From contig OW203724.1 of the NCBI GenBank assembly GCA_934045075.1, positions 1,728,501 to 1,792,500 of the forward strand: 64,000 nucleotides of DNA, given 5' to 3'. Below, piece by piece: positions 48,041-60,465 of the stretch; position 1 is the stretch's first letter, and every line of letters begins with the position of its first letter. Both the position numbers and the translations under genes were made by a program. The notes under the pieces were generated by a model. The model ran no database searches and was not told the DNA's origin. It saw only the letters and a list, made by a program, of their open reading frames with translations. This DNA comes from Yponomeuta sedellus (taxonomy: Eukaryota > Arthropoda > Insecta > Lepidoptera > Yponomeutidae).

Positions 48041-49481
48041 AGTGATGTACCTTACATAGGTACATCAAAGCATAGACTACGTACGTTCCCGAAGTTCTGT
48101 AAGTTCTGTCACTTTTTAAAGGGAACCATATTTTTTGTCATCAAAGTTTATATTTGTCATCAACACAGAGTCATCAACTTGTATCATCTAATTAATATTT
48201 CATCGCAGAACTAAGATTTTTTTGCAGAAAACAGAATTCGCTATAACCTCAAACTTACATGTTACTTAAACTTACATCACGAATGTTAGTTCTAACATTT
48301 ACCACTACTCTGTCTTGTCTTTGGTGGTTAGGACTGAACGATAAAAAATGGAGGTCGTCAACCTTTTAATAAACATTGTTAATAAATCGTCTGCTGTGTT
48401 TGCGGTTGGATATTGTTTATCTATGATAACTTTTGCTTTAAATCTCGTTGAAAATACTTTTGTTGTTTCTTTGTAATCAAAGTGCAAATACTTTTTTAAA
48501 GAAGTAGGTTCAAGATAGTATGGAGCCCCAGCAATGTGCACCTAATACAGATACAGTATTATTAATAAAAACGCGATTCCCTAAAACGACCTTCAAACGC
48601 GCCAAAACTTGGTCCTTCAAAGGTTAAAACAGCGTTAAAATGCACTTTAACAGAACTTTAATGAAACTAGTTTTTATTAATAAGACCGTATTACTGTCTT
48701 AATAATAAAAACACGTCGTCGAAGCCCACTTTAGGATGACAGCTCTGTATGGAACCGTCACTTGATAGCAGGCTTGTAACGGATAGACTTTAAATATTGC
48801 TTAACAACTTTTTGGCAACAATTTCCTTATATACATTAATTGCAATACTAACGAAATGGCGATGTATGAAAAGACAGCACAGCTGTCATATAACACAGTA
48901 AAAATGGTCAAAACACAGTACCTACCTAACCTCAAATCTAATCAAAACCTAAGAGTGCATTCGATAATCGTATTGGAAACACGCTTGAGAAATAAAAAAA
49001 TATTACAGTGTTTCTTATTTCTTTCTTTCATTAGCCATTTCTTTCTCTATACAGAATAATTCACTTTTGTTATATCCTCAACTTCCGTAATCATTCAACA
49101 CATCAACAAAATCATATCAAGTTATCAAGTCAAGTTATCTCTATAATCTCATTCGGTAAAATAAATGCTGTTTGTAATAAACACATTTTATGTTTTATTT
49201 AGTCTAATTCCTTCTTACATCCATATTGTTTTCAAGTATAGGTAGGTAGTACCTATTACTTAATCTTCGGAAGTACAATATTCTATTGCCTCAAATAGCG
49301 CCAGCAGAAATGCACCATAGTTTTATCGACATCAACATTTTATCAACATACATCACAATACTATAGTAGTCTATGGTTAGCCATTCCGCCATTATTGTTT
49401 ACTATTCTCTGTCTACGTTACTAAATAAGACTTCCAGCCATCCAGCCTTGATAGTAGCCAGAGTAGCCTGCATCGATTGTT
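48041..49481. other. Intergenic, mostly unrecognised
   Basis: AT-rich sequence. A weak foldback (TATTATTAATAAAAAC near 48555 against GTTTTTATTAATAAGACC near 48668) suggests an old MITE. No supported gene. Confidence 0.4.
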
Positions 49482-49601
49482 AGGCTGACATTCAGAGACG
49501 AAAACTAAGCAAAGACTGGTCTTACAAATGTCCAAATCACGTACATTTTGACATTTCTGAGACCGGTCTTAGCTTCAGTTTTCGTCTCTGAATGTCAGCC
49601 T
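49482..49601. repeat. Imperfect 50-bp hairpin
   Basis: Arms 49482-49533 and 49550-49601 (GGCTGACATTCAGAGACGAA and complement) with a few mismatches and a loop of about 16 bp. It directly abuts the copia-like gag remnant. Confidence 0.75.
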
Positions 49602-49791
49602 TAATGCCTTCGCAAGCAGCCTTTAAGTTCTTCCACGTCTCATACGCCGTAGTTGCTTTACGAACATGTACCTTACATTGGTTCTCGATTAAAAGACATA
49701 TTTTGATGCGCGCTCTCTGATCATTGCGCTTTGCGGTCGCATTCGCGTCATCAGGGACACTACATAACATATTTCCACAGATCATGATCAT
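49602..49791 (-). pseudogene. Ty1/copia-type gag remnant
   Basis: The frame reads DQRARIKICLLIENQCKVHV then KATTAYETWKNLKAACEG, resembling the UBN2-type gag of Ty1/copia elements (RAxxxIxLxI..hvxxxxTAxExWxxLxxxxE). About 60 residues; truncated on both sides. Confidence 0.6.
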
Positions 49792-49954
49792 CGTGGACTA
49801 ATATTAGCTCCATGTCAAATTTCTAGGTGTTATAATTGCTACCTCCTTGTAGCTTCTCTATAGCCGGAAATCCTGATACCGCACTTGACATTGTCGCGGT
49901 TGTCTCTCTTTTTTTTACGTTGGTGGTAGTGGAAATTTGGTAGATATCACCAGC

Positions 49955-51885
49955 CTAGCGCAAGTAGGAACTTTGAAATTTTTGTTCGCATTTAGCCCCG
50001 TTTTAATGGCGGACATATTTTTGTCTCACTCTTTAATACTACTTACTCTTTCTTTGCTGTCAATGTCAAACTGAAAACATAACAAATATGGCGGAACGCG
50101 GCACATATTAGAACGTTTTCTAGTTAAAATTTTTGTGTTTTAAGTTTGTTCAATATCTAGCTGTGTGTATCTTGTTGTACAGTGTTTAGTGATTTTCTTT
50201 TAATATTGGCATTGATCGGATGGTGTCGAACTTGTGCCATTTGTAAAATAAGATGCAGCCGGTCAAAGGGTACCAAAAGAAAGTTTATGGGTAAATTTCC
50301 TAGGGATGAAGACCGGTAAGTATTTCTGGCTACAGTTTTTGTCATCTTGCACAAGAGCAAGATCATAAATTATGTTAAATAACGTAATTAATATACTATG
50401 AGAAAAATACTCAGATGTTTCAATGTCAAAGTGATGTGCCATACACATATTCAATGTCGATAAAAAAATATCTGATAAGTACCTTGGTCAGAATTACTAC
50501 TCAGTGTATGACGGGTGAATTGCTGTAAGCCATAACAATGTTTCAACGATGCACTATTAGTGGCTGCATTGAATGTTTTTTAGATGCAGACAATGGGTGA
50601 AAATTGTGGAAGATCTTATATCGTATATCCCCATCGAAAAACTCCACCAACATAAATATGTTTGTAGAGATCATTTCCGGCCGAAAGATTTTTACAACTA
50701 TTTTAAAAGAAAGCCGATTAAAGAAATGGTGAGTTGTGTTATACACTTATAATGTAACACTTACTACATTTCATGAATAATTATGTAATAAAACACAAAA
50801 TACGCCTTGCTTTACGTCGAACATTTGAATATATTTTGCTCCGTCATTTAGAACGCAATATTATTATTACGTCTTAATACGTAAATGACATACTTTGATA
50901 AACATTTTTTTACAGGGCTGTATCTTCTGTACTTATAAATGCGCCTCCTCTTCCTGATTACTTACTAGCTGAGTTTCCTTACCACGTAGCCACGTCGCAT
51001 CACTTGAAACTGGTTAGTGATTGGAATTACTAAAATATTTTTTTTACTAATTTTTAACTTAAAATATTTTTTTATAAAAATGTATTTGATAGTTACATAG
51101 TCAATTATGCAGTTATGTGGTAAACAGGAACAAACTATTTTTTTTTCGGACTATTCTTGCAATTGTTTATTTTCAGATTCAGCTATACAAAAACCTATTA
51201 GTTGTCGAGCTTCACAAAACAACTCTGGTACGTAGACTTTTCATGTATCGCTGAAGTTTTTTGTAACTAGAGTTTGTTTACTTTGATAAATTACAAAGTG
51301 TTATCATTTTCAGCACCTTGTACAGCAGCCAAAATATCAGCTGTTGTTATTGGTCCAGTAGGGTTTGACCACAATTATTGTGGCCTGGAATCTCAGCATA
51401 TTTATCAGAACTATCCCGGTAAGTAGCATAGTTTACCAACAAATTAATAATCAATAACGACTCAACTTTTTTTGACGATTTCAGCACCTGAATCCAAACC
51501 ACCGATTGATGAAGTTCGCTCAGATTGGACACCTCTAAGGAAAAACCAAATAGCTGCTGAAATAAATTCAATAGACCTTGACCACAATTATTGTGATTTG
51601 ATAATCAATAATAAAATACTAATTTCATTTGTCGTTTTATTGAAAACATTGATTTTTATTAATTTTATTAGGCCAACTGCGGAGCCCCTGGATGAAAATT
51701 TATCGATATCGATAAATGTAGTACCAATGTAACGGGACGTCCCTAATGCACAGACAAGTTGTTATGTTGGTAGCACTTTTGACATTGCATTTTTGCTCTA
51801 TTGGTTGGTATTGCTAACGGGGCTAAACTCATTACAAAAGCATATAGGGAGGTCCCGTCTCTTATTTATATGCTCTGTGGATATC
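49955..51885 (+). CDS. THAP zinc-finger gene, copy II (candidate gene)
   Basis: Candidate exons: exon 1 ending 50315, exon 2 50584-50728, exon 3 50916-51012, exon 4 51177-51227, exon 5 51314-51418, exon 6 51485-51732 (stop at 51730-51732). Exons 1-2 encode a THAP C2CH DNA-binding domain (CAIC, 50 residues, CRDH; FPRDED, QWVKIV, HFRPKDF). Exons 5 and 6 each carry a DHNYC motif, and exon phases 4-6 are all compatible. The start codon of exon 1 is not evident in frame, and exon 3 (97 nt) has two TGA codons in the phase required. Another frame of exon 3 (AVSSVLINAPPLPDYL) looks more THAP-like, so an ancestral frameshift or a different splice is possible. Such proteins bind DNA; targets unknown. 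Confidence 0.5.
50006..50095 (+). promoter_or_regulatory. Paired ATGGCGG motifs upstream of THAP copy II
   Basis: ATGGCGG at 50006 and ATATGGCGG at 50087-50095 resemble YY1/Pho sites. Both are kept in copy I (37011-37110) and in the extra duplicate at 33380-33490. Their conservation across three copies hints at a promoter. Confidence 0.4.
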
Positions 51886-52423
51886 ACCGCTTTTCTCTCG
51901 TTCTCCCTTAATAATATACATTTGTGCAAGCCTCTGCTGACATTAAATTTTCTCCGACAAGTCACGCGCCGTCATTCCATTTAAACGTACATCAACAGTC
52001 ATACCTGTCTCTTTCACTAACAAAACACAGGCAACAATCTTTGTTCTGCAAATAATTTTGAATATGGTCAAAAATTAAATCATAAATAAGGAGATAACAA
52101 TAAAATGAGTTCGCATAATAAACAGACGGTAGATTTGCAATCCAAAAACCGGCGGTGTCTTATTTCAAGCTTCAATTTGATTAAATTGTTTACAATTTTT
52201 ATTTCATGGTTCTCCCTCCAAAGTAATGCAAAACGTACGTTACCAAAATGCCAAAAGCAAAGAGAATATACACATAGAGCAGTGACAATCACAGAGCATA
52301 TAAACATGGTGACAATCTCCATACTTTCTAACGTAATTTGCAATTTAGTTCATAAATATGCGATAGGTGACGCTACTAGTCTTACGACTAGGAAAAACAC
52401 TACCTATTCTCTTTGCTATTGAT

Positions 52424-52785
52424 TTTAGCCACAGAACATAAAAAAAGAGTAGAAGTCGTAAGTGGGCGGTGCCCGCGTGCCTCACATTAGCAATGTATTG
52501 CCTATGCGTAGTCGGTGACAGTTTTGTTGACTTCAGTTGCCGTGCGCTTCTAGTAAAGAAAAAATGGTGAAAACTTGATTAAAATGCCTTGTTATGCTCT
52601 GTTAGAGAGCAAAAATTTTATGATGTACACCTTTTCGGCATTGAATTTATTTACCAATGGCAGCTCGGCATTCGTAGTGTGCGTTTGGTTTATAAGTATC
52701 AGTTTGGTTACACTGGTTTTCGTACTAATGTGTCATGTCGCTACTTCTACTCTTTTTTTATGTTCTGTGGATTTTAGCAAACCGA
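52424..52785. mobile_element. Candidate foldback element
   Basis: Inverted ends of about 35 bp (GCCACAGAACATAAAAAAAG at 52430 against CTTTTTTTATGTTCTGTGG at 52750). The interior frames do not match any family I know. Confidence 0.5.
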
Positions 52786-53454
52786 TCTTACCCTATAGGT
52801 TAGCTTCTTCTTCAAAATCCTAGGTACTTATATCAAAATATGGTAGATGGCGCCTTCATTTATAACACGGCCTTGTGTTCCTATTCATTGAAATTGCTAG
52901 AGTATGTTTGAATTCTGCTTATTTAAATAAATCGACAATGTATGCGTATAAATACAATTCTCAACAAACTATTGGCTCACTTGCCGTTTAAATGGTTTGT
53001 CAAAGTACTGAGAGATAGCGCAACTTTTTTTTAGCTAAATCGAACCTCGCTGACGAGATTGTGGCGACATCTATGCGTCAATGGGCATTTCAGCTTTCTA
53101 GCGGAGTGCGATTTTTTGTATAGGATTGTGTTTATAAGCTCTGTGGGATTGTCAATCTACTTCGGTTTTTTTTTTTTAATATAAATATTCATTGCTCATA
53201 TTCATGTTTATATGCTCTTACTAATTCACCACAGAACAAATATCACTTGTTCTGAGATCACCTGTCTAATTTGTGGAGATCACAGCTCACAGCCTCTGAA
53301 TATTCCATGCAGTCCACCCGGTCCCGAAGTTCAACAGTTTCATTCACACACAGATGTTTCTTCGACGCGCCGCGCGAGCATCATTAGCACGAAAATCCGG
53401 GGGTACCTAAGTCGTAAGTAGGGCTTCACACGATTTTACTATTTTTTTTATTTT

Positions 53455-53970
53455 TAATGCACTAACCCGTGCTAAGGAACAAATTTAAAAACCTATTTAG
53501 AGGCTAAAAATTTCACCCATGCCGGGAATCGAACCCGCAACCTCTGGCTATCCGTGCCAGCGCTCTACCAATTGAGCCGCAATTATACAGAGGTAAAGAG
53601 GTTCGAAATTTCACTGATGCCGTGAGTCGCCCATTGGCTCAATTGGTAGAGCGCTGGCACGGATAGCCAGAGGTTGCGGGTTCGATTCCCGGCATGGGTG
53701 AAATTTTTAGCCTCTAAATAGGTTTTTAAAAAGGCTAAAAATTTCACCCATGCCAGGAATCGAACCCGCAACCTCTGGCTATCCGTGCCAGCGCTCTACC
53801 AATTGAGCCGCAATTATACAGAGAATAGTGTAAAGAGGTTCGAAATTTCACTGATGCCGTGAGTCGCCCATTGGCTCAATTGGTAGAGCGCTGGCACGGA
53901 TAGCCAGAGGTTGCGGGTTCGATTCCTGGCATGGGTGAAATTTTTAGCCTCTAAATAGGTTTTTAAATTC
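53455..53970. mobile_element. Array of four tRNA-like repeats in alternating orientation
   Basis: Minus (53480-53580), plus (core 53629-53699), minus (53733-53815) and plus (core about 53870-53940). The whole minus-plus pair, roughly 245 bp, is duplicated in tandem with very few differences. Each pair could fold into a long hairpin. Confidence 0.88.
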
Positions 53971-55660
53971 ACACGATTTGTGCCTGTTCATTATAAAACG
54001 ATCGAATAAAAAAAAACTTTGCGACTGGTGACGTGACGTGACGAGAGATATTATTTTTGAGCGCTATGAATTTGAGTAGGTATAGTGCGTTCACATTATC
54101 TTGACGCGTGAGAGAATTGGTAACAAGGACACAACATGTGAATTAGCTTTTGGACCTAATCGGAAGATGGTAAAACAAGCCCTCAATCCTTTTATTTTCC
54201 CCAAGTAATGGGAATGATTTCTTATTTAACATGGTAAAACTAAACATTCCTAAACAAACAAGTTAATGTGAACGCACTGTAGGTGAACTTAAGCGAAAAA
54301 TATTTAAAATTAAAAATAAATTCGGAACCGGAACTACGAAACCACCGTAACAGTATAATATACGTATAGTATAGCCGGAAGGAAAATTCAGGATTGATTC
54401 CGTCGCGCGTTCACTTTAAAACTTTGATGTGGCCAAGTTTTGCCACACCATAACATACCTAATTAATTATTATAAAGTTTCCTAAGGGGCTAAATAGTAG
54501 TTTGACTTTTTTCGCCCAATATAGAAGGAACTATTACTGCAAGATTGAAAGGTAAATAGGTAGGTTCATAGTTGTTCAAGGACGTCGCGGGATGTGATTG
54601 TATTTCATTCAAAATTCTGAAAGTCCCCTTACGTGTGCATCGCAACCAAATGCACCTTGCCGACTGCGCGGATATTTGTTCAAGTTATCTGCCGGGTATT
54701 ATACTGCGGTAGCTAAGTAACTCCTAGACTGAGTAACCTTACCAATCGTTTTAGTATTAGGTACCTTCAAATTATCTATCACGATTACAAGTCTTGTTAA
54801 GGAAGGTGAAATAACTTTTATTGCATCACGGTATGGTCTATATCACTTTATATCAAATAAACAGAGAGACAGATTAGATTTTGGTGGCATCGGATCGGTC
54901 TGTTGTGATGTGTCAATCTTTTATTCACCGCTCCGCCGCGGCGCTCCGCTCACTTCGCCTTCGCGTCCGACCACCGTGCGACGCTATATCGTTTGCAAGA
55001 GTTCTGTGTTGTTGACCTTAGAAACGAATAAAACTAATAGGTAATACGTTTCAGTTCGAAAGTAAGTTTGCACCTTAATATTACTAACCTAATTTCATTT
55101 ATAATAATAATCTTTAGGGCTAATAACAGTGCTTTATCAGGTCGGATCCATTATAGTTGGCATTCTTTTGTTTGTGTTGTGTTGATTCCTCAACTCACAC
55201 TAGAGATACGTACATAATTACATACATATATCTAGGCTTAGCAGTGTTGCCAGATCTCGGAGGGCAATATAGCAAATATTTTGAAGAAAAGTAGCCCACC
55301 CAAAGTCTACCGGCCTTATGTATAGAAACACGATTACTTAAAACAATCCTAAAGGCGTTTTAGTTCAAGTTCGTTTATTGCTTTATGTGGTACAGAATAG
55401 GTCTAACGTAAGTAATGGTCCAACACAGTCATGAGCCCTATAAAGGCACTGCAAATGTTATACCTACATAAGTAGCTTACGTACTAGAAATATAAGTAGG
55501 TACTTACTTAATTAATACTTTTTAACAATATGTATTAACATACAATATGTAAGCATTTCGTGTATTTTTAATACAATTAATTAGCTTAGACACTGTTAAT
55601 TATACATACTTATTTAATACTAAAATACTAACTTATAACTTTGTGTAGAATTATTTACAT
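53971..55660. other. Intergenic, no recognised feature
   Basis: AT-rich with a short GC-rich stretch near 54930-54990. No frame or repeat that I can assign. Confidence 0.4.
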
Positions 55661-55664
55661 TACT

Positions 55665-55714
55665 ATTACTTTAGTAGATTAAGCTGGTGTACCAGCTTAA
55701 TCTACTAAAGTAAT
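55665..55714. repeat. Perfect 24-bp inverted repeat
   Basis: Arms 55665-55688 and 55691-55714 (ATTACTTTAGTAGATTAAGC.. and complement) with a 2-nt spacer. Confidence 0.95.
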
Positions 55715-55782
55715 TATGCATTATTTTATTACTAATTTTGTTTTATTTATTTCTTCACAAAATATATGTTTTAATGTACAGT

Positions 55783-55899
55783 AATAAAAACTGTTTTATA
55801 CGGATTTTACTCGGTTATTTTACATTTTTACAATTATTTTCCGACGTTCGAACGAAACGAAACTAAACGAGTAAAATCCGTATAAAAACAGTTTTTATT
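55783..55899. mobile_element. Small MITE-like hairpin
   Basis: Inverted arms of about 31 bp (AATAAAAACTGTTTTATACG and complement with one extra A) around a loop of about 55 bp. Confidence 0.7.
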
Positions 55900-56239
55900 A
55901 AATCTAGTGCTCGTGTTAACCTTAGAAAATACAGTTACAGTATCTAAATGCCAATATAAATGTCTATGGCTTTTTTCCATAAATTCTTTTGTTTTATAAT
56001 AGCAATTAAAGTTTTGCGCTCCAATTGAACATTTTGCCGACTCTACGGTGTTATTTTTGTTGTTTTACAACTTTAAATAAAATTTAATAATAGTGTTTTA
56101 AAAATAATTATTCACATTTTTTGTGTATATTACTACGACTCCGCCAATTCAGATTTTTCCTTGGGTTTTCCGCGGTAAAATCTACGAATTACAATAAAAA
56201 AATATCCAAACCGCTTCAAGTGTGCCTTGGAATTTTAGT

Positions 56240-56330
56240 TTGTTTTTAAAAAAATATTGTGATTAAAAATCCAAAAAAAAAAAACCCGAGGAATTGAGCA
56301 CCTCCTCCTTATTTAGAAGTCGGTTAAGAA
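56240..56330. repeat. Transposon-end-like repeat
   Basis: CCCGAGGAATTGAGCACCTC followed by AAGTCGGTTAAG resembles a terminus frequently seen in lepidopteran genomes. Family not assigned. Confidence 0.35.
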
Positions 56331-56654
56331 CTCTTCTTGTCCTTAAAACGGCAATTAACATTTAGACTGAGGTGGAGATTTTACAAGGAAACTTCGTAAC
56401 TACAGATTCATTAAAACGCCTCTAGTGGTTCTGCTCCACCTGCGTTAACGGTCATGTTAATGTTATCGGTAATTAATATGGTAAATGACACGTTCCTTAA
56501 TGGACAAAATAACCTGCGGCAATGCTATTTTTGCTGAGATAACGCGTCAACAGTTCATAGCACTCCGAACGAGCGTGAGAACATGATGGAGCTACTCGTA
56601 CATTGGTTGCAGCAATGCCATCATTCAGCTGCTTACATCCATCACACCCAAAAA

Positions 56655-56965
56655 CCTACGGAGCTAATGGGCGACTCACCGGCATCAGTGAAATTTCGAA
56701 CCTCTTTACAATAATCTCTGAATTACGTACAGGCAGCGACATCTGGCTGAAGTAATTTGCATCACTTGCAGCCCCGAGTACCTACTTTGCAGTTAGGTTT
56801 TTACTCAGCCCATTAGCTCAGTTGGAAAGAGCGCTGGCACGGATAGCCAGAGGTCGCGGGTTCGAATCCCAGCATGGATGGAATTTTTAGCCTCTAAACA
56901 GGTTTTTAAAATTTAAGGACAATAAATTACTTTTAATGCACGGGTTAGTGCATTAAAAGTAATTT
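56655..56965. mobile_element. tRNA-like repeat pair (leader minus, core plus)
   Basis: A minus-oriented leader (56655-56800) is joined to a plus-oriented core (56808-56880) and tail. The right end has an inverted GCACGGGTTAGTGC with TAATGC on both sides. Confidence 0.75.
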
Positions 56966-57267
56966 ATCCATCACACCACCAAATAACAACCCTTCAACGA
57001 TTCTCGCTTGTTTTTAAATTCTTTGCTTTTTACGGGACTTTGTAAAGACTGCATGTTACGCCACTACGCATCACTAACTTCTGAGCGTTTCATGAGATTA
57101 TAATTCTGTTTAGAAAAACATTAACAGTTTCTCAATCGACCACTCATTGTGTGCATCTTATATCGTTACTCCGTGCATGAGCTGCCCTAGAATGAGAGGT
57201 AGTTAATGTAGTCGCATTGCGCCGCTTCGCCGCACTGCGCGGGAGTCGAAGCATGAAAACCCCTTTC

Positions 57268-57306
57268 GATATCAACCCTTGCATGTTCCCACTGCTGGGG
57301 CAAGAC
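57268..57306 (-). repeat. 5S-derived SINE 3'-end fragment
   Basis: ATATCAACCCTTGCATG followed by CCCACTGCTGGGGCA, the family 3' terminus only. Confidence 0.6.
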
Positions 57307-57639
57307 GTTTAAAATTACTTCTGCGTGTTTATTTAGTGCCTTCATGTACTTAAATCGGTTTTTATTAAAAATAAATCTCTGTATTTTCCGCGTAAGCTGA
57401 CACCTCATTTATCTTATAAAATAAAGGGGCACAAGAAAGCTGGAATGCCACGAATTATTTTTTATCTCAATAAACCTAATACATTCAGTTAAATAGATAG
57501 GCACGACGAAAGATTTTTAAATCCTCTTCCTTACTGTGAGAACACATTTATTATTTACGAAAAAAAATTTTAGTTATAAACTAAAGTTTAACGAAGGTTG
57601 AAGCAATTTTTCTAAAATTATGTAGAAAATCTGTGGGAA

Positions 57640-57790
57640 AACAGCTCGCAGTGTCATGGCGTCGAATCTGACGTCACGCCACATCGTAATCACTAGTATC
57701 ACAACAAACCACGGGTGATGTTTACCAATGTTAACCTAAGCTAAGCGTGAAGTCACGCGGTGTGATGGGTGTTTCCTCGGGGTGTTTCAG
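57640..57790. repeat. Dispersed repeat related to 33690-33860
   Basis: Shares CTCGCAGTGT, GAATCTGACGTCACGCC and ATCGTAATCACTA blocks in the same order. Identity unknown. Confidence 0.6.
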
Positions 57791-58562
57791 ACAAAATGGT
57801 CTTTTATTTTATTGAAAATATTGGTACCTAATCAATTTTTTTTTAAACTAAATCAATGTTTTTAATCTTTTTAATATGTAGTTTCCCCTGATATGGTTAA
57901 ATCTTTGATTATTTGATTCTGTGGTGACGCCTATTCAGACAGACTTGACTGTCCATATATTAATCGCTGTCTCACCCCCAATTTCTCGTACACTAACCAC
58001 CTGTAATATACTATTAACAGCTGTCAAATGTTTTTTTTAATATGCACTTTGGCCAACTGACAGCTGTAGATTAACGGCTTGTTAGTGTACCAGAAACCGG
58101 GGATTAGTGTTTCCACATCAATCTGAAATATGTACATACAATTACTAACATAGTTATAAGAACCAACATTTTGAGCCAAAGATGCTTTAAGTAAATGTTT
58201 TATTATTATTATTAAATTCCTAGCATTCAAATTATTTTGCAACCACATTTTTAATAACCTACGTGCCATTATTTCGTTAACTTTTTCTTAACATGGACGT
58301 TATAAAGAAAATCTCCTTCGAAATCGGGATATCAATTTTGTTAAGATACAACAACTGTTTATACAACTTTATGCAACAAAACAAAAAACACAGTTAATTC
58401 AGATAATTAACTGTGTTTGAACACAAAATAAATAAGCCTCTACATTAGGTACGCGCACCAAATCCTGAGTGATTCCAATAGTGTAACTGTCAAATTGACA
58501 GACGATTGTAACCGGTGGCCGCTAGAATTTGTATGCTTAGAAACACAGCTAGCGTTGGTTGC

Positions 58563-58622
58563 GGACATTCGATTCGGATTCGGATGTGGACATTCGATTC
58601 GGATTCGGATGTGGACATTCGA
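58563..58622. repeat. 25-bp tandem repeat
   Basis: Two full units and one partial unit of GGACATTCGATTCGGATTCG.. at 58563, 58588 and 58613. Confidence 0.9.
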
Positions 58623-58654
58623 GCAGGTCAACCTTTACGTTTCAACGTTGCCCG

Positions 58655-59075
58655 TTGCGTAATTTGCCCATTGGCTCAATTGGTAGAGCGCTGGCACGGA
58701 TAGCCAGAGGTTGCGGGTTCGAATCCCGGCATGAGTGAAATTTTTAGCCTCTAAATAGGTTTTTAAATTTGTCCTTAGCACGGGTTAGTGCATTAAAAAT
58801 AAAAATAGTATAATCATGTGGGTACAGTGATATCATTCCGATGTAAAACCTAACTGCAAAGTAGGTAGTCGGGGCTGTGATGCAATTTGCTTAAGCCAGA
58901 TGTCGCTGCCTGTACGTAATACAGAGAATAGTGTAAAGAGGTTCGAAATTTCACTGATGCCGGTGAGTCGTCCATTGGCTCAATTGGTAGAGCGCTGGCA
59001 CGGATAGCCAGAGGTTGCGGGTTCGAATCCCGGCATGGGTGAAATTTTTAGCCTCTAAATAGGTTTTTAAATTAA
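58655..59075 (+). mobile_element. Two tandem tRNA-like repeats
   Basis: Cores at 58666-58736 and 58971-59041, both plus, joined by the family tail (CACGGGTTAGTGCATTAAAA) and the full 5' leader (GATATCATTCCGATGTAAAA to AGAATAGTGTAAAGAGGTTC). They define the complete unit of about 270 bp: leader, tRNA-like core, TTTTTAGCCTCTAAATAGG, tail. Located about 170 bp upstream of the NAG1-like first coding exon. Confidence 0.85.
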
Positions 59076-59263
59076 ATATAATGTCGGTACTAGTGTCAAG
59101 GTTGATGTGCTGTCGCCTACAGGCCTACTATATTTTTTGACAGTTCACTAAATTCATTATTTTACCTATCAGTCTCCCACTATTGGTAGTAGGTTCATTC
59201 GACGGCAGACAAATCTTTACTTTGTTCTGTATTTTGTTTCAGGCAGGCCTTCAATCCTCCAAC

Positions 59264-60465
59264 ATGGAGCTATCTAGCTTCCTTGGAATCCTTTTCGCGC
59301 TTGTTCTTTGGTAAGTAATTTGCGTTCAGGCTACGTCTATCGTCTACTAAATCCCAAGTAATTCTCAAATCCATTCAAATTGCTATCGCAATCTGCGCTA
59401 GGTTTGCACAATTATGCCTCCTGTTCGTAACTTTGCTGTGCAGTATCGCAGCCGAGGACTCGACGGCGGTGTGGCGGTGGACCTGCGACACTGGGAAGTG
59501 CCTGAAGGTTCCCAACGAGTCGCGCAGCTCCGAGCCGGCGCTCAGTCTGGAGGCCTGCAAGATGTTCTGCGGAGAAGTCGGTCAGTCACTCACCTTTTAA
59601 GAGTCATTTAGTTTTGGGAGGAGGTAGGTATAGCTTCTGTTATTATTACACATCGATAATACCCTATATCACTCGCGAATCCAAAGGAAAATAAAAAATC
59701 CCCAATGTCGACTGTAAAAGGTAGGTACCTACCTGTACAGTCGACCATCGACCTTTACATGGGTGCTCCCTACTCAGTTACGTAAAAATAAGATTAGGAT
59801 AAAATATTCAGAAGAGGAAGCTAAGAACAAAAATACAAAAAACAACAAACTCAAAATATTTATGAAACGTACAATTGGCGGCCTTATCGTTACTGGCCAC
59901 TTTGCGTTGACTGATTCCAAGTTGTATATTATATATACAAGTTATATACTTCTATATACAAAAAGTTGTAAATCAGATAATATCTAGGTACCTATAACTT
60001 AATTTTGATGTGTTTCAGAATTGATCATAGATACGGTACCTTACCTACCTACTAAATAGTTCTGAGCACGATTTATTTTCTAGGTTTGCTATGGCCAAAG
60101 CCCACCGGCAGCGTGGACCTCGGCAACTTTTTGTCAAAGATAAACTTAGAAGATATTCAGATGGAACTGGAACATAAAGGGAGGAGCGATGACTTATTAT
60201 CAGCAGCAATAAATGTACGTATGTACCTTCCGATTGCTGATTATGATACTTGTGATGCGTCATTCGGATATTCACTAACATTTACCCGGCACTTTTCATC
60301 GGGTAAATGTTAGGATGGGTAAGATGGGTTATATATAATGATAAGCAAACTTCTTTCAGAGATTTAAGGAGATCATTCGGTTGGTAATTCCTGAGGGCAC
60401 GAAGGTCAAGACCACTGGGAAAGGACTGACTGTGAAACTGGTGAACAATAACCCGGATACACGAG
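59264..60465 (+). CDS. Chitooligosaccharidolytic beta-N-acetylglucosaminidase, 5' part
   Basis: N-terminal part of a NAG1-type GH20 hexosaminidase, a secreted enzyme that removes terminal GlcNAc from chitooligosaccharides during cuticle turnover. Exons: 59264-59310, 59444-59580, 60084-60214 and 60360-60465. All introns are GT/AG and all phases join, giving 140 residues. MELSSFLGILFALVLCIAA is a clear signal peptide. It is followed by EDSTAVWRWTCDTGKCLKV, ALSLEACKMFCGE, GLLWPKPTGSVDLGNFLSK and a stretch ending NNNPDTRG. These match the N-terminal domain that precedes the GH20 barrel. The leading CAG acceptor at 59240-59242 suggests a 5' UTR intron. The catalytic barrel is not in this window; the next exon would start with phase 1 to the right, beyond at least one large intron that holds a Transib-type element. 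Close to the lepidopteran NAG1 family; I leave the symbol blank because paralogues exist. Confidence 0.9.

Noticed and set aside
48305..48541. 78-residue minus frame
   Set aside because: No recognisable motif, no paralogue in the window and AT-rich context; not supportable as a gene.
52575..52823. Hydrophobic 82-residue frame
   Set aside because: It lies in a foldback-like element with a second overlapping frame equally open; no family match.
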